From an uncultured Dermabacteraceae bacterium (GTDB taxonomy: Bacteria; Actinomycetota; Actinomycetes; Actinomycetales; Dermabacteraceae), in the NCBI GenBank assembly GCA_946223075.1, contig CAMILZ010000021.1:1-36254 (forward strand): a stretch of DNA of 36,254 bases, in the 5' to 3' direction. The notes below the pieces were generated by a model. That model ran no database searches. It saw nothing but the letters and a program-made list of their open reading frames with translations, and had not been told where the DNA came from. Below, in pieces: positions 30,113 through 36,254 of this stretch (its first letter is position 1; every line of letters starts with the position of its first letter). The position numbers and the translations under genes are program-made.

Positions 30113-31797
30113 GCGCGCGGTCCGTATCGAGAGCCCGCGGCCGCCTCGACGCCGCCGTTGAGGCGCTGAACAGCGCGATCGAAGAAGCGGAGCCTCTCCT
30201 CTCGGATGCCGTGCTTGCACGCGCGCGAGGGGCACGAGCCCGACTCGTCGAACGCCTCGAGCATTCGAGCGAGCACACCGTGATCGGTCTCTTCGGGGCG
30301 ACGGGATCGGGAAAGTCCTCGCTTGTGAACGCCATCGTCGGATCGGATATCGCGCGCGTCGCCCACCGGCGCCCCACCACCTCGACCGCACTCGCTGTGC
30401 TCCCGGAACCCCAGGATGAGCGCGTAGGCGACTCGGCAGCCTCGCTCCTCGACTGGCTCGACATTCACGAGAGGCACACGGTGAGCCGCGGCTCACTCCC
30501 ACAGGGAGCGATTCTCGTGGACCTCCCCGATTTCGACTCCGTCGAAAGCGCGAACCGCGAGGTCGCCGAGCGACTCGCGGGCACGGTCGACGTGCTCATC
30601 TGGGTCACCGACCCCGAAAAATACGCGGATGCCGTGCTTCACACCGAGTTCATTAGCCGCTTCGCGCGCCATGACGCGGTCACGATCGTGGTGGTAAATC
30701 AAGCCGATCGCCTCTCGAAGGCCGATGGTGCGGCCGTGCGCTCGTCCATGAAGGCTCTTCTCGACGAAGACGGCCTTGCAAAAACCGAGGTGTTCCTTGT
30801 GAGCGCCCTCGATGGGATCGGGTTGCCCAAGCTCCGCGCCGAGATCGCCTCGGTCGTCGAATCGAAGCGGGCAATTGTCGAGCGTCTCCTCGCCGATGCG
30901 CGAGCCGAAGGGGAAATGATCGCCGAGGCGACGGGCGTGACGATCACGCGCAAGTCGGCCGAGATTCCGTCGCTCCCACGGGAGGTTCCCGGTGCCGAGG
31001 TTGACCGCCTCGAGGAAGCGTGCGCCGCCGCTGCTCAGGTGGAAAAGATTTCCGATGCTGTCGCGAAGAGCTACCGCACGCGCGCGGGGCGCCACACCGG
31101 TTGGCCGGCGCTTCGCTGGATTGGCTCATTCAAGGTGGATCCGCTCGAGCGAATGCGTATCGGACGCGCGAGCAACAGGCACCGCAAAGGCGATTCGGGC
31201 GAGGAATTTGTTTCACGCTCGTCCCTTTCGATTGACGCGCCTGGGGCTCGTGCGCGCATGAATCGCGCGGTCGATGAATTCGCGCTCTCGCTCGCAGGTG
31301 AGGCGCCGAATCCGTGGCCCGGGCGCCTCACAGACGCGCTTGACGACGAAAAGGACAAGCTGCCGGACGAGGTCGATTACGCCCTCACCCACACGGATTT
31401 TCGAGGAGCCGAGAAATCGTGGACGTGGCTTCCCCTCAATGTTGTGCAGTGGCTCGCGTTCCTCACGGCAATCGCGGGGCTCGTGTGGCTGCTTGCCCTT
31501 GCCGGCTTCGACTTCCTCCAGGTGCCGAAGCCGCCCTTGCCGATGCTCGAGGGGCTGTGGGTGCCCGTTCCGGTACCCACGGCGATGATCATCGCCGGGC
31601 TCGGCCTCGGGATTTTGCTCGGGGCCCTCGCGGCTTTCTTCAATTCCGTCATTGCAGGCTCGCGCAAGCGTCGGGCCCGCCGCGCCCTCCGCTCCTCATT
31701 ACGTGAAGCGGCCGAACGGACCGTCGTCAAGCGCGCCCAAGCCGAGCTTGACCGAGCCGGGCGCCTCGAAACTGCCCTCGCCGATCTCGTCGTGTAG
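30109..31797 (+). CDS. Dynamin-like GTPase, second of pair (DynB type)
   Basis: The partner GTPase, 562 residues, translationally coupled to the first. G1 is GATGSGKSS (~63-71), G3 is DLPDFDS (~138-144), and G4 is the orthodox NQAD (~198-201). The middle region carries basic and helical segments and a conserved WPALRWIGSFKVDPLERMR stretch (~330-348). Two membrane helices lie near 445-468 and 490-515, and a basic coiled segment (RKRRARRALRSSLREAAER) ends the protein. Coupling and shared architecture suggest a heteromeric membrane GTPase complex. Confidence 0.8.
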   Translation: MSARSVSRARGRLDAAVEALNSAIEEAEPLLSDAVLARARGARARLVERLEHSSEHTVIGLFGATGSGKSSLVNAIVGSDIARVAHRRPTTSTALAVLPEPQDERVGDSAASLLDWLDIHERHTVSRGSLPQGAILVDLPDFDSVESANREVAERLAGTVDVLIWVTDPEKYADAVLHTEFISRFARHDAVTIVVVNQADRLSKADGAAVRSSMKALLDEDGLAKTEVFLVSALDGIGLPKLRAEIASVVESKRAIVERLLADARAEGEMIAEATGVTITRKSAEIPSLPREVPGAEVDRLEEACAAAAQVEKISDAVAKSYRTRAGRHTGWPALRWIGSFKVDPLERMRIGRASNRHRKGDSGEEFVSRSSLSIDAPGARARMNRAVDEFALSLAGEAPNPWPGRLTDALDDEKDKLPDEVDYALTHTDFRGAEKSWTWLPLNVVQWLAFLTAIAGLVWLLALAGFDFLQVPKPPLPMLEGLWVPVPVPTAMIIAGLGLGILLGALAAFFNSVIAGSRKRRARRALRSSLREAAERTVVKRAQAELDRAGRLETALADLVV

Positions 31798-32113
31798 AGC
31801 TGACTCGGGCCTCGGCCTAAGTCAGCGCTCGAGCAGAGCCGATGTTTCGGCTGGAGCCGGCGCCCCGGCCTGAGTCATCAGCCGGAAGCCCGCCGGTTCG
31901 CGAAACATTCCAGCGGAATGGGTGGGCGTGAGGCCTCTCACGGTTCGCGTATGCCCTTTGAGCACACTTGGGTGCAGCGCTAAAATAGTTCATTGTCTGT
32001 GTTTGTGGCCGCTGCCCCGCGAGGGTGGCCGCCCCGGCTGCGCTCGGCGCGTGCCGGCCACTGACACCTGGGCGGTGCCGCCGCCACCACGCACTGTAAG
32101 AAAAGAGGCAATC
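31798..32113 (+). other. Intergenic region and structured leader before bS22
   Basis: Beginning in the last codons of the second GTPase gene, GCTGACT (31799-31805) and AGTCAGC (31820-31826) form a stem around a GC-rich loop, possibly a terminator. The bS22 promoter follows at 31958. Its predicted leader (~31993-32113) can fold GTGGCC (32025-32030) onto GGCCAC (32056-32061) and GGCGG (32071-32075) onto CCGCC (32081-32085). No gene is visible. Confidence 0.5.
31958..31986 (+). promoter_or_regulatory. Sigma-A promoter of the bS22 gene
   Basis: TTGAGC (31958-31963) and TAAAAT (31981-31986) are separated by exactly 17 bases. This is the best consensus promoter in the window, as expected for a ribosomal protein gene. 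Transcription should begin near 31993. Confidence 0.82.
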
Positions 32114-32212
32114 ATGGGTTCCGTGATCAAGAAGCGTCGCAAGCGCATGTCGAAGAAGAAGCACCGCAAGCTTCTCCGCAAGACCCGCCACCAGCGCCGC
32201 AACAAGAAGTAA
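32114..32212 (+). CDS. Ribosomal small-subunit protein bS22 (AURKAIP1/COX24 domain)
   Basis: A 32-residue, extremely basic protein beginning MGSVIKKRRKRMSKKKHRK and ending RHQRRNKK. This is the small actinobacterial 30S protein bS22, related to the mitochondrial AURKAIP1/COX24 domain and found near the decoding region of mycobacterial ribosomes. The ATG follows AAGAGG. It has its own strong promoter and terminator and is easily overlooked because of its size. Confidence 0.93.
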   Translation: MGSVIKKRRKRMSKKKHRKLLRKTRHQRRNKK

Positions 32213-32241
32213 GGCGCTGCGGGCTCGACCCCGCACGTGGC

Positions 32242-32283
32242 AAAAACTGCCGTTCTCCATCCCGGAGGGCGGCAGTTTTTATT
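32242..32283 (+). terminator. Strong bidirectional terminator after bS22
   Basis: AAAAACTGCCG (32242-32252) pairs perfectly with CGGCAGTTTTT (32270-32280), followed by ATTT. A-run and T-run flanks make it work in both directions. Confidence 0.92.
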
Positions 32284-32354
32284 TGTGCTCCGTCGCCTGT
32301 TCTTGAGCTGCGCCACCCGCTTTGCTCCACCGTGCCCTTCCCGGCGGCAGCACC

Positions 32355-32413
32355 GTGGTGAAAAATCGCCACCTGGCGGCCAAAAAACTGCCTCCAACGC
32401 CGTTTTTCACCAC
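32355..32413. repeat. 11-bp inverted repeat downstream of bS22
   Basis: GTGGTGAAAAA (32355-32365) and TTTTTCACCAC (32403-32413) are perfect inverted repeats 37 bases apart, with GC-rich sequence between them. It could be a second bidirectional terminator between bS22 and the convergent glutaredoxin-like gene. Confidence 0.7.
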
Positions 32414-32424
32414 TTTCGTGTTTG

Positions 32425-32474
32425 AGGAGGGGGCTGCTTCAGGAGAGGGGGCTGCTTTAGGAGGGGGTTGCTTG
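32425..32474. repeat. Imperfect tandem repeat, three 16-18-bp units
   Basis: The units are AGGAGGGGGCTGCTTC (32425), AGGAGAGGGGGCTGCTTT (32441) and AGGAGGGGGTTGCTTG (32459). The array lies just past the 3' end of the minus-strand glutaredoxin-like gene. Confidence 0.75.
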
Positions 32475-32488
32475 AGAGGGATGCAGCG

Positions 32489-32824
32489 CTAGCCGCGGCG
32501 GAGGATCCGTGCGGCGGCGCCGAAGAGAGGGTGGGGGCGCCTCCGCCCCCGCGCGAGAGCCGCCCTGACCTCTTTTTCCGTCACCCGATAGACCGCGACG
32601 ACCTTGCCGTCAACGGCGACCACGGGGATTTCGATCGACCAGCGCCGGGCGAGCGCGTCGTCATTTTCAATGTTGACCCGTTCGACTTTTTCTCCCGTTG
32701 CTGCCGCAACGCGCTCCACAATGAGCGCGGCTTCCTCGCACAGGTGGCAGCCGGGACGCTCCAGGAGCACGATGCGCGCTCCCGAAGATGACAAAAGGCT
32801 GGGGTCATGAGCGTTGTCGTTCAT
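32489..32824 (-). CDS. Glutaredoxin-like (DUF836-type) thiol protein
   Basis: A 111-residue cytoplasmic thioredoxin-fold protein. The redox motif is Cys26-His-Leu-Cys29 in ERPGCHLCEEA, the CHLC form typical of the DUF836 glutaredoxin-like family. The cis-proline loop follows as EIPVVAVDGK (~65-74). A basic, Arg-rich tail (~92-111) is unusual. The ATG is predicted to be leaderless (see 32831). It lies downstream of the YceI gene on the same strand. The partner substrate is not apparent. Confidence 0.88.
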   Translation of the reverse strand: MNDNAHDPSLLSSSGARIVLLERPGCHLCEEAALIVERVAAATGEKVERVNIENDDALARRWSIEIPVVAVDGKVVAVYRVTEKEVRAALARGRRRPHPLFGAAARILRRG

Positions 32825-32830
32825 GACCCC

Positions 32831-32836
32831 AGCCTA
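32831..32836 (-). promoter_or_regulatory. -10 element TAGGCT, predicted leaderless start
   Basis: On the minus strand TAGGCT ends 6 bases before the ATG at 32824, in the 24-base gap between the YceI and glutaredoxin-like genes. Confidence 0.55.
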
Positions 32837-32848
32837 GAAGATCGATGC

Positions 32849-33391
32849 TCAGGCCGCGGTGGGGGCGGTGAACTCGGCGTCGATCGTGATCTTGACCTTG
32901 TCGCCAACAAGGACGCCGCCAGCTTCGAGCGCGGCGTTCCAGGTGAGGCCGAACTCCTTGCGGGAGATCTCGGTCGTGCCCGAGAAGCCCGCGCGGTAGG
33001 TGCCGAACGGATCGGTCGCCGTGCCCTCGAACTCGACGTCGAGCTCGACGCTTTTCGTGACGTCCTTGATCGTGAGGTCGCCCTTGAGGGTCGAGCCATC
33101 GAACGAGGTCGAGGTGAAGGCCATCGCGGTGAACTGCTCCGCGTCGAAGAAGTCGGGGCTCTTGAGGTGCTGGTCGCGGTCCTCGTTGCCGGTCGTGAGC
33201 GAGGCGATCTGAATTTCCGCGCTGATGCGCGTGTCTTCGAGTGTTTCGCCAACGATCATCTGGCCCGAGACGTCTTCGAACTGGCCGCGGGTCTTCGAGA
33301 TGCCGGCGTGGCGCACGGTGAATGCCGCGGCGGTGTGGGAAGCGTCGAGGGTCCAGGTGCCTTGCGTGAGGCCTTCGGGAAGTGCAGTCAT
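32849..33391 (-). CDS. YceI-family lipid-binding protein
   Basis: A 180-residue lipocalin-like beta-barrel protein of the YceI family, which binds long isoprenoid or fatty chains. The family features are the opening TWTLDASHTAAAFTVRHAG, the RDQHLKSPDFFD motif (~72-83) and the FGTYRAGFSGTTEISRKEFGL stretch (from ~129). No signal peptide is present, so it is cytoplasmic, as in many actinobacteria. The ATG follows GAAGGAG. It is divergent from a MarR regulator gene, and the shared 223-base region probably holds the control site. Confidence 0.92.
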   Translation of the reverse strand: MTALPEGLTQGTWTLDASHTAAAFTVRHAGISKTRGQFEDVSGQMIVGETLEDTRISAEIQIASLTTGNEDRDQHLKSPDFFDAEQFTAMAFTSTSFDGSTLKGDLTIKDVTKSVELDVEFEGTATDPFGTYRAGFSGTTEISRKEFGLTWNAALEAGGVLVGDKVKITIDAEFTAPTAA

Positions 33392-33443
33392 GGGGTTTCT
33401 CCTTCGCTTGGTCGGGGTGGCGGTCCGACGGCTGCCACCCTGA

Positions 33444-33454
33444 AGTTGAAAACT
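33444..33454. promoter_or_regulatory. Candidate MarR operator in the yceI-marR interval
   Basis: The A/T-rich AGTTGAAAACT contains AGTT and AACT arms around 3 bases, followed by AAACT. It stands out in G/C-rich DNA 53 bases upstream of the YceI start. The assignment to the MarR protein is inference. Confidence 0.35.
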
Positions 33455-33614
33455 AAACTATTGGAGCTGTCCGGCAATGTCAATCCCGCTGCCGCGTTTT
33501 TTCGCCCGCGGGGTGAGGCGGGGGACACCCTTTCGTGCGCGAGCGCCCCTACACGCGCATAATAGGAGGCGTTTTCATGCATTTTCCGAGAGCATCGAGC
33601 GAAAGGGGTCGCAG

Positions 33615-34121
33615 GTGGCGAACGAGAACAACGGGCAGGAAATCCCGTGGCTCGACCTCGACGAACAGAGGGCCTGGCGCACCTACCTCTTCACCACGAC
33701 TCGTCTTAAGGAACGCCTTTCCCAAACCCTCGAGCAGGATCCAAGCATCGACCTCTCACTCGCGGAGTACGAGATCCTCGTGCGTCTCAGCGAAAGCGAA
33801 AGCGGGAGCGTGCGCATGTCGGAGCTCGCCCAGCAGGTCGTGCACTCGCGCTCGAGGCTCACGCACACGGTCGCCCGCATGGAAAAGCGTGGTTTGGTCG
33901 CGCGTGAGCGTTCGGTTTCCGACGGTCGCGGGCGCGTCGCCGTTCTCACTACCGAGGGGCGCGAGCTTCTCGAGAGGGCAGCGCCGTGCCACGTGATGAG
34001 CGTGCGTGAATTCCTCCTGGACCGGCTCGGTCGAGATGATTTCCTGGCGCTCGCCCGTATCCTCGATAGGCTCGTGAGTGATGAGGACCGCGAGTGCATC
34101 GAGTTTGCGGCCGGCGAGTGA
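33615..34121 (+). CDS. MarR-family transcriptional regulator
   Basis: A 168-residue winged-helix repressor. The recognition part is MSELAQQVVHSRSRLTHTVARMEKRGLV (~68-95), followed by the wing SVSDGRGRVAVLTTEGRELL (~100-119). Cys125 follows the wing and could allow thiol sensing. The GTG at 33615 is chosen because AAAGGGG lies 7 bases upstream and homology begins there; the frame is open to 33477, but that part is Arg-rich and unrelated. It is divergent from the YceI gene, a frequent pairing in actinobacteria that suggests it controls yceI and itself. Confidence 0.9.
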   Translation: MANENNGQEIPWLDLDEQRAWRTYLFTTTRLKERLSQTLEQDPSIDLSLAEYEILVRLSESESGSVRMSELAQQVVHSRSRLTHTVARMEKRGLVARERSVSDGRGRVAVLTTEGRELLERAAPCHVMSVREFLLDRLGRDDFLALARILDRLVSDEDRECIEFAAGE

Positions 34122-34184
34122 GTCGAGCCGATAGGCTGGAGGGCCAAAGCTTCGTGACCACCCTTCCCACCTTCGAGAGGGCTT

Positions 34185-34832
34185 ATGACTGAGACGATCG
34201 TTCACCTGGTTCGGCACGGTGAAGTGCATAACCCGGGAAAGATCCTCTACGGGCGCCTGCCCGGCTATCGGCTGTCCGAGCGAGGCGAGCGCATGGCTCG
34301 CCTCACGGGTGAGGCGCTCGCGAAGCGCGACATCGTCAAGGTTGTGGCCTCCCCACTTTTGCGCGCGCAGCAGACGGCGCAGCCCATCGCCGAGGCCCAC
34401 GGTCTTGGGGTCGAAACCGATGAGCGCCTTACCGAAGCGCGCAACCACTTCGAGGGTCACCGGATCGGTCACGGCGAAGCGCGCTTCACGAACCCCAAGA
34501 ACTGGAAGTACTTCATCAATCCGTTCCGCCCGAGCTGGGGGGAGCGGTATCGCGACCAGGTCGAGCGCGTCATGGCCTCGGTGCGTGATGCGCGCCATGC
34601 GGCCGAGGGGCACGAAGCCGCGCTCGTGCTGCATCAGCTTCCCATCTGGCTCACGCGCCGCGCGGCCGAGCACAAGCCCATGCTGCATGATCCACGAAGG
34701 CGCGAATGCGGCCTCGCGTCCGTGACCTCCCTCGTGTTCAACGGGGAGCATCTCGATCACGTTGACTACTGTGAACCGGCCGCCTCGCTCTATGACGGCG
34801 CCGTGGATGCGACGGGCGGGAAGCTCACATGA
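34185..34832 (+). CDS. Histidine phosphatase (phosphoglycerate mutase-like)
   Basis: A histidine phosphatase superfamily enzyme of 215 residues, cytoplasmic. The catalytic motif LVRHGEVHN gives Arg10 and His11. SPLLRAQQTAQPIA (~56-69) supplies the second arginine, and VLHQLPIWLTRR (~147-158) carries the second active-site His region. The ATG follows GAGAGGG. It overlaps the ResA-type gene by 4 bases. In actinobacteria a phosphatase of this kind is regularly the first gene of the cytochrome c maturation cluster, though its substrate there is not established. Confidence 0.9.
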   Translation: MTETIVHLVRHGEVHNPGKILYGRLPGYRLSERGERMARLTGEALAKRDIVKVVASPLLRAQQTAQPIAEAHGLGVETDERLTEARNHFEGHRIGHGEARFTNPKNWKYFINPFRPSWGERYRDQVERVMASVRDARHAAEGHEAALVLHQLPIWLTRRAAEHKPMLHDPRRRECGLASVTSLVFNGEHLDHVDYCEPAASLYDGAVDATGGKLT

Positions 34833-35407
34833 AACGAGCACACCTCAAGCGCCGCGCGGTTCTCGCGCTTCCCCTCGGGGTTCTCGGGCTCGCCGGCTGC
34901 GCGAGCACCGACACTTCCGAGCGCTACGACACCGGCTACGTCGAAGGCTCGGGAGTCAGCACCGAGGTGTCGATTGATAAGCGCGGCGACGCCTACGATT
35001 TCCAAGGCGAAACGTTCGACGGCGCGACCTTCACGCTGAGCGAGAAGCGCGGCACGCCGGTCGTGCTCAACGTGTGGTACGCCTCGTGTGCGCCGTGCCG
35101 TAAGGAGGCGCCTGACCTCGTGAAGCTGCACGAAACCTACGCCCCCAAAGGCGTCGAGTTCATCGGCATCAACGTGCGTGACGAAGCCGGCCCCGCCCAG
35201 GCGTTCGAGAAGAAATTCTCGATTCCCTACCCGTCGATCCCGGATCGGGACGGCGCCATCCTCTATGCGCTTCGAGGTCAGGTCTCCCCGAATGCCGTAC
35301 CCTCGACCCTCGTCTTCGACAAGCAGGGCCGAGTCGCCGCCCGCATTTCCGGCCTCGCGGATCCCTCGATTCTGAGCGCCATGATCGATCGGGTTCTTGC
35401 CGAATGA
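34829..35407 (+). CDS. TlpA/ResA-like thiol-disulfide lipoprotein
   Basis: An extracytoplasmic thioredoxin-fold reductase of 192 residues that reduces apocytochrome c haem-binding cysteines. The signal peptide carries a lipobox LAGC with lipidated Cys24. The redox site is Cys87-Ala-Pro-Cys90 in NVWYASCAPCRKEAPD, and the family glutamate of this region is present. The C-terminal cis-Pro region is AVPSTLVFDKQGRV. It overlaps its neighbours by 4 bases on each side, so translation is coupled from the phosphatase to ccdA. Confidence 0.93.
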   Translation: MKRAHLKRRAVLALPLGVLGLAGCASTDTSERYDTGYVEGSGVSTEVSIDKRGDAYDFQGETFDGATFTLSEKRGTPVVLNVWYASCAPCRKEAPDLVKLHETYAPKGVEFIGINVRDEAGPAQAFEKKFSIPYPSIPDRDGAILYALRGQVSPNAVPSTLVFDKQGRVAARISGLADPSILSAMIDRVLAE

Positions 35408-36162
35408 CCGAAATTCAGCACGTGTTCACGAGCACGGTTCTCGATGGCTCGCTCCTCCTCGCCGCGGCGGTGAGTGCGCTCGCGGGCATCGTCGCCTTCC
35501 TCTCGCCTTGCGTATTTCCCGTCGTTCCCGGCTACCTGGCCTATGTCTCGGGCATCGCGGGGCAGCGCGAGGAGTCGAATAACCGCACGGGGCGCCTCGC
35601 CCTCGGGGCCTTCCTGTTCGTTCTCGGTTTCACCGTGATCTTCATGGTCATGGGCGGCTTCGTCGGCGCGATCGGGTACACGCTCAGTGCGCACGCGACA
35701 TGGATCAACCGCATCGCGGGTGTTGTCGTCATCCTCATGGGTCTGCTTTTTATTGGCCTCTTCCCGCGCCTGAGCGGAGAGGTGCGCGTGAAAAAACGCC
35801 CCGACGCGGGCCTGTGGGGAGCCCCGCTCATGGGCATCATCTTCGGTTTCGGCTGGACCCCGTGCATCGGCCCCACCTTCGCGGCCGTGAGCACACTCGC
35901 CCTTGACGGCGGAAGCGCCACGCGCGGCGCCCTCCTCGCCCTTGCCTACTCACTCGGCCTTGGCTTGCCGTTCCTCGCTTTCGCGCTTCTGTTCGACCGC
36001 GCGCTTTCGTGGTCGGCGTGGCTCAAGAAACACCGCCGGTCGATCACGGTTCTCGGCGGCGCGCTCCTCATCATCATCGGCACGCTGCTCCTCACGGGCC
36101 AGTGGGGCGTGTGGATGGCGCAACTGGCCACGTGGACCGGCACGTTCACGACCGTCATATAG
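35404..36162 (+). CDS. ccdA: CcdA-type cytochrome c biogenesis transmembrane protein
   Basis: A 252-residue, six-helix membrane protein that carries electrons from cytoplasmic thioredoxin to ResA. The two membrane cysteines are Cys36 in LSPCVFPVVPGYL and Cys154 in GWTPCIGPTFA, the defining pair of the CcdA/DsbD family. It overlaps the ResA gene by 4 bases and is followed after 32 bases by the next gene of the cluster. Full length and intact. Confidence 0.95.
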   Translation: MTEIQHVFTSTVLDGSLLLAAAVSALAGIVAFLSPCVFPVVPGYLAYVSGIAGQREESNNRTGRLALGAFLFVLGFTVIFMVMGGFVGAIGYTLSAHATWINRIAGVVVILMGLLFIGLFPRLSGEVRVKKRPDAGLWGAPLMGIIFGFGWTPCIGPTFAAVSTLALDGGSATRGALLALAYSLGLGLPFLAFALLFDRALSWSAWLKKHRRSITVLGGALLIIIGTLLLTGQWGVWMAQLATWTGTFTTVI

Positions 36163-36194
36163 CACGCCCGAGACGCCAGAAAGGAGAAGCCGCG

Positions 36195-36254
36195 ATGAAC
36201 GACCAGCAAGCGTCGGACCCCCGAGAAAACGCCCCCGATCACGCCCCCAAACCT
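36195..36254 (+). CDS. Start of the next cytochrome c maturation gene, probably resB (partial)
   Basis: Twenty codons are visible before the window ends: ATG after AAAGGAG, then a hydrophilic N-terminus beginning MNDQQASDPRENAPD. No domain is visible. In this gene order the next gene is normally ResB, whose actinobacterial forms have such a polar N-terminus. The dispersed 17-bp motif (36206-36222) lies inside these codons. Confidence 0.55.
   Translation, partial: MNDQQASDPRENAPDHAPKP

Noticed and set aside
1..36254. CRISPR array or rRNA genes
   Set aside because: No regularly spaced direct repeats and no rRNA-like sequence are visible. The only tandem array (32425-32474) has three imperfect units without spacers.

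Overview
The window is one high-GC actinobacterial chromosome segment. The G/C-rich codon use, frequent GTG starts, four-base GTGA/ATGA gene overlaps, an IdeR-type iron regulator with every ligand at the classical position, the 32-residue ribosomal protein bS22, a paired dynamin-like GTPase locus and the ResA-CcdA order all fit Actinomycetota. Gene content suggests Micrococcales, possibly Dermabacteraceae; that family-level guess is inference.

Layout. 1-4.4 kb: iron-dependent regulator, secreted NlpC/P60 hydrolase, membrane protein, D-serine ammonia-lyase. 4.6-11.15 kb: one sugar-uptake operon with a ROK regulator, a lipoprotein binding protein, two permeases and two Gfo/Idh/MocA dehydrogenases; it has no ATPase gene, so a shared ATPase elsewhere is implied. 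11.24-14.51 kb: a small decayed integrative element inserted at the 3' end of tRNA-Arg(CCU). It is bounded by a 36-bp perfect direct repeat and carries a frameshifted small gene, an AbiTii-like candidate defence gene, the 3' part of a DUF218 gene and a broken tyrosine integrase. 14.55-16.1 kb: mobA-like gene and a membrane-anchored CopC protein. 16.1-20.0 kb: a visibly less G/C-rich island (unknown or ADC-like protein, galE-like epimerase, MFS exporter) that ends in a decayed ISL3-family element. A 17/19-bp inverted repeat lies at its two outer edges.

20.1-26.1 kb: an MT0933-like small protein, a very large DUF4011-type helicase-nuclease homologue whose NTPase and nuclease motifs look lost, a coupled 57-residue protein not normally called, and proC. 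26.1-31.8 kb: a Ktr/Trk potassium uptake pair and a coupled pair of dynamin-like GTPases. 31.8-36.25 kb: bS22 with a clear sigma-A promoter and terminator, a glutaredoxin-like protein, YceI and a divergent MarR regulator. The window ends with a cytochrome c maturation operon (histidine phosphatase, ResA, CcdA and the first codons of what is probably ResB).

The most interesting signals are the tRNA-borne mini-element with its defence-like cargo, the apparently catalytically dead helicase-nuclease, and a recurrent TANNNT-N6-start-codon arrangement. That arrangement predicts leaderless transcripts for at least five genes, and a sixth has a 7-base gap. A dispersed 17-bp motif is also worth a genome-wide look.
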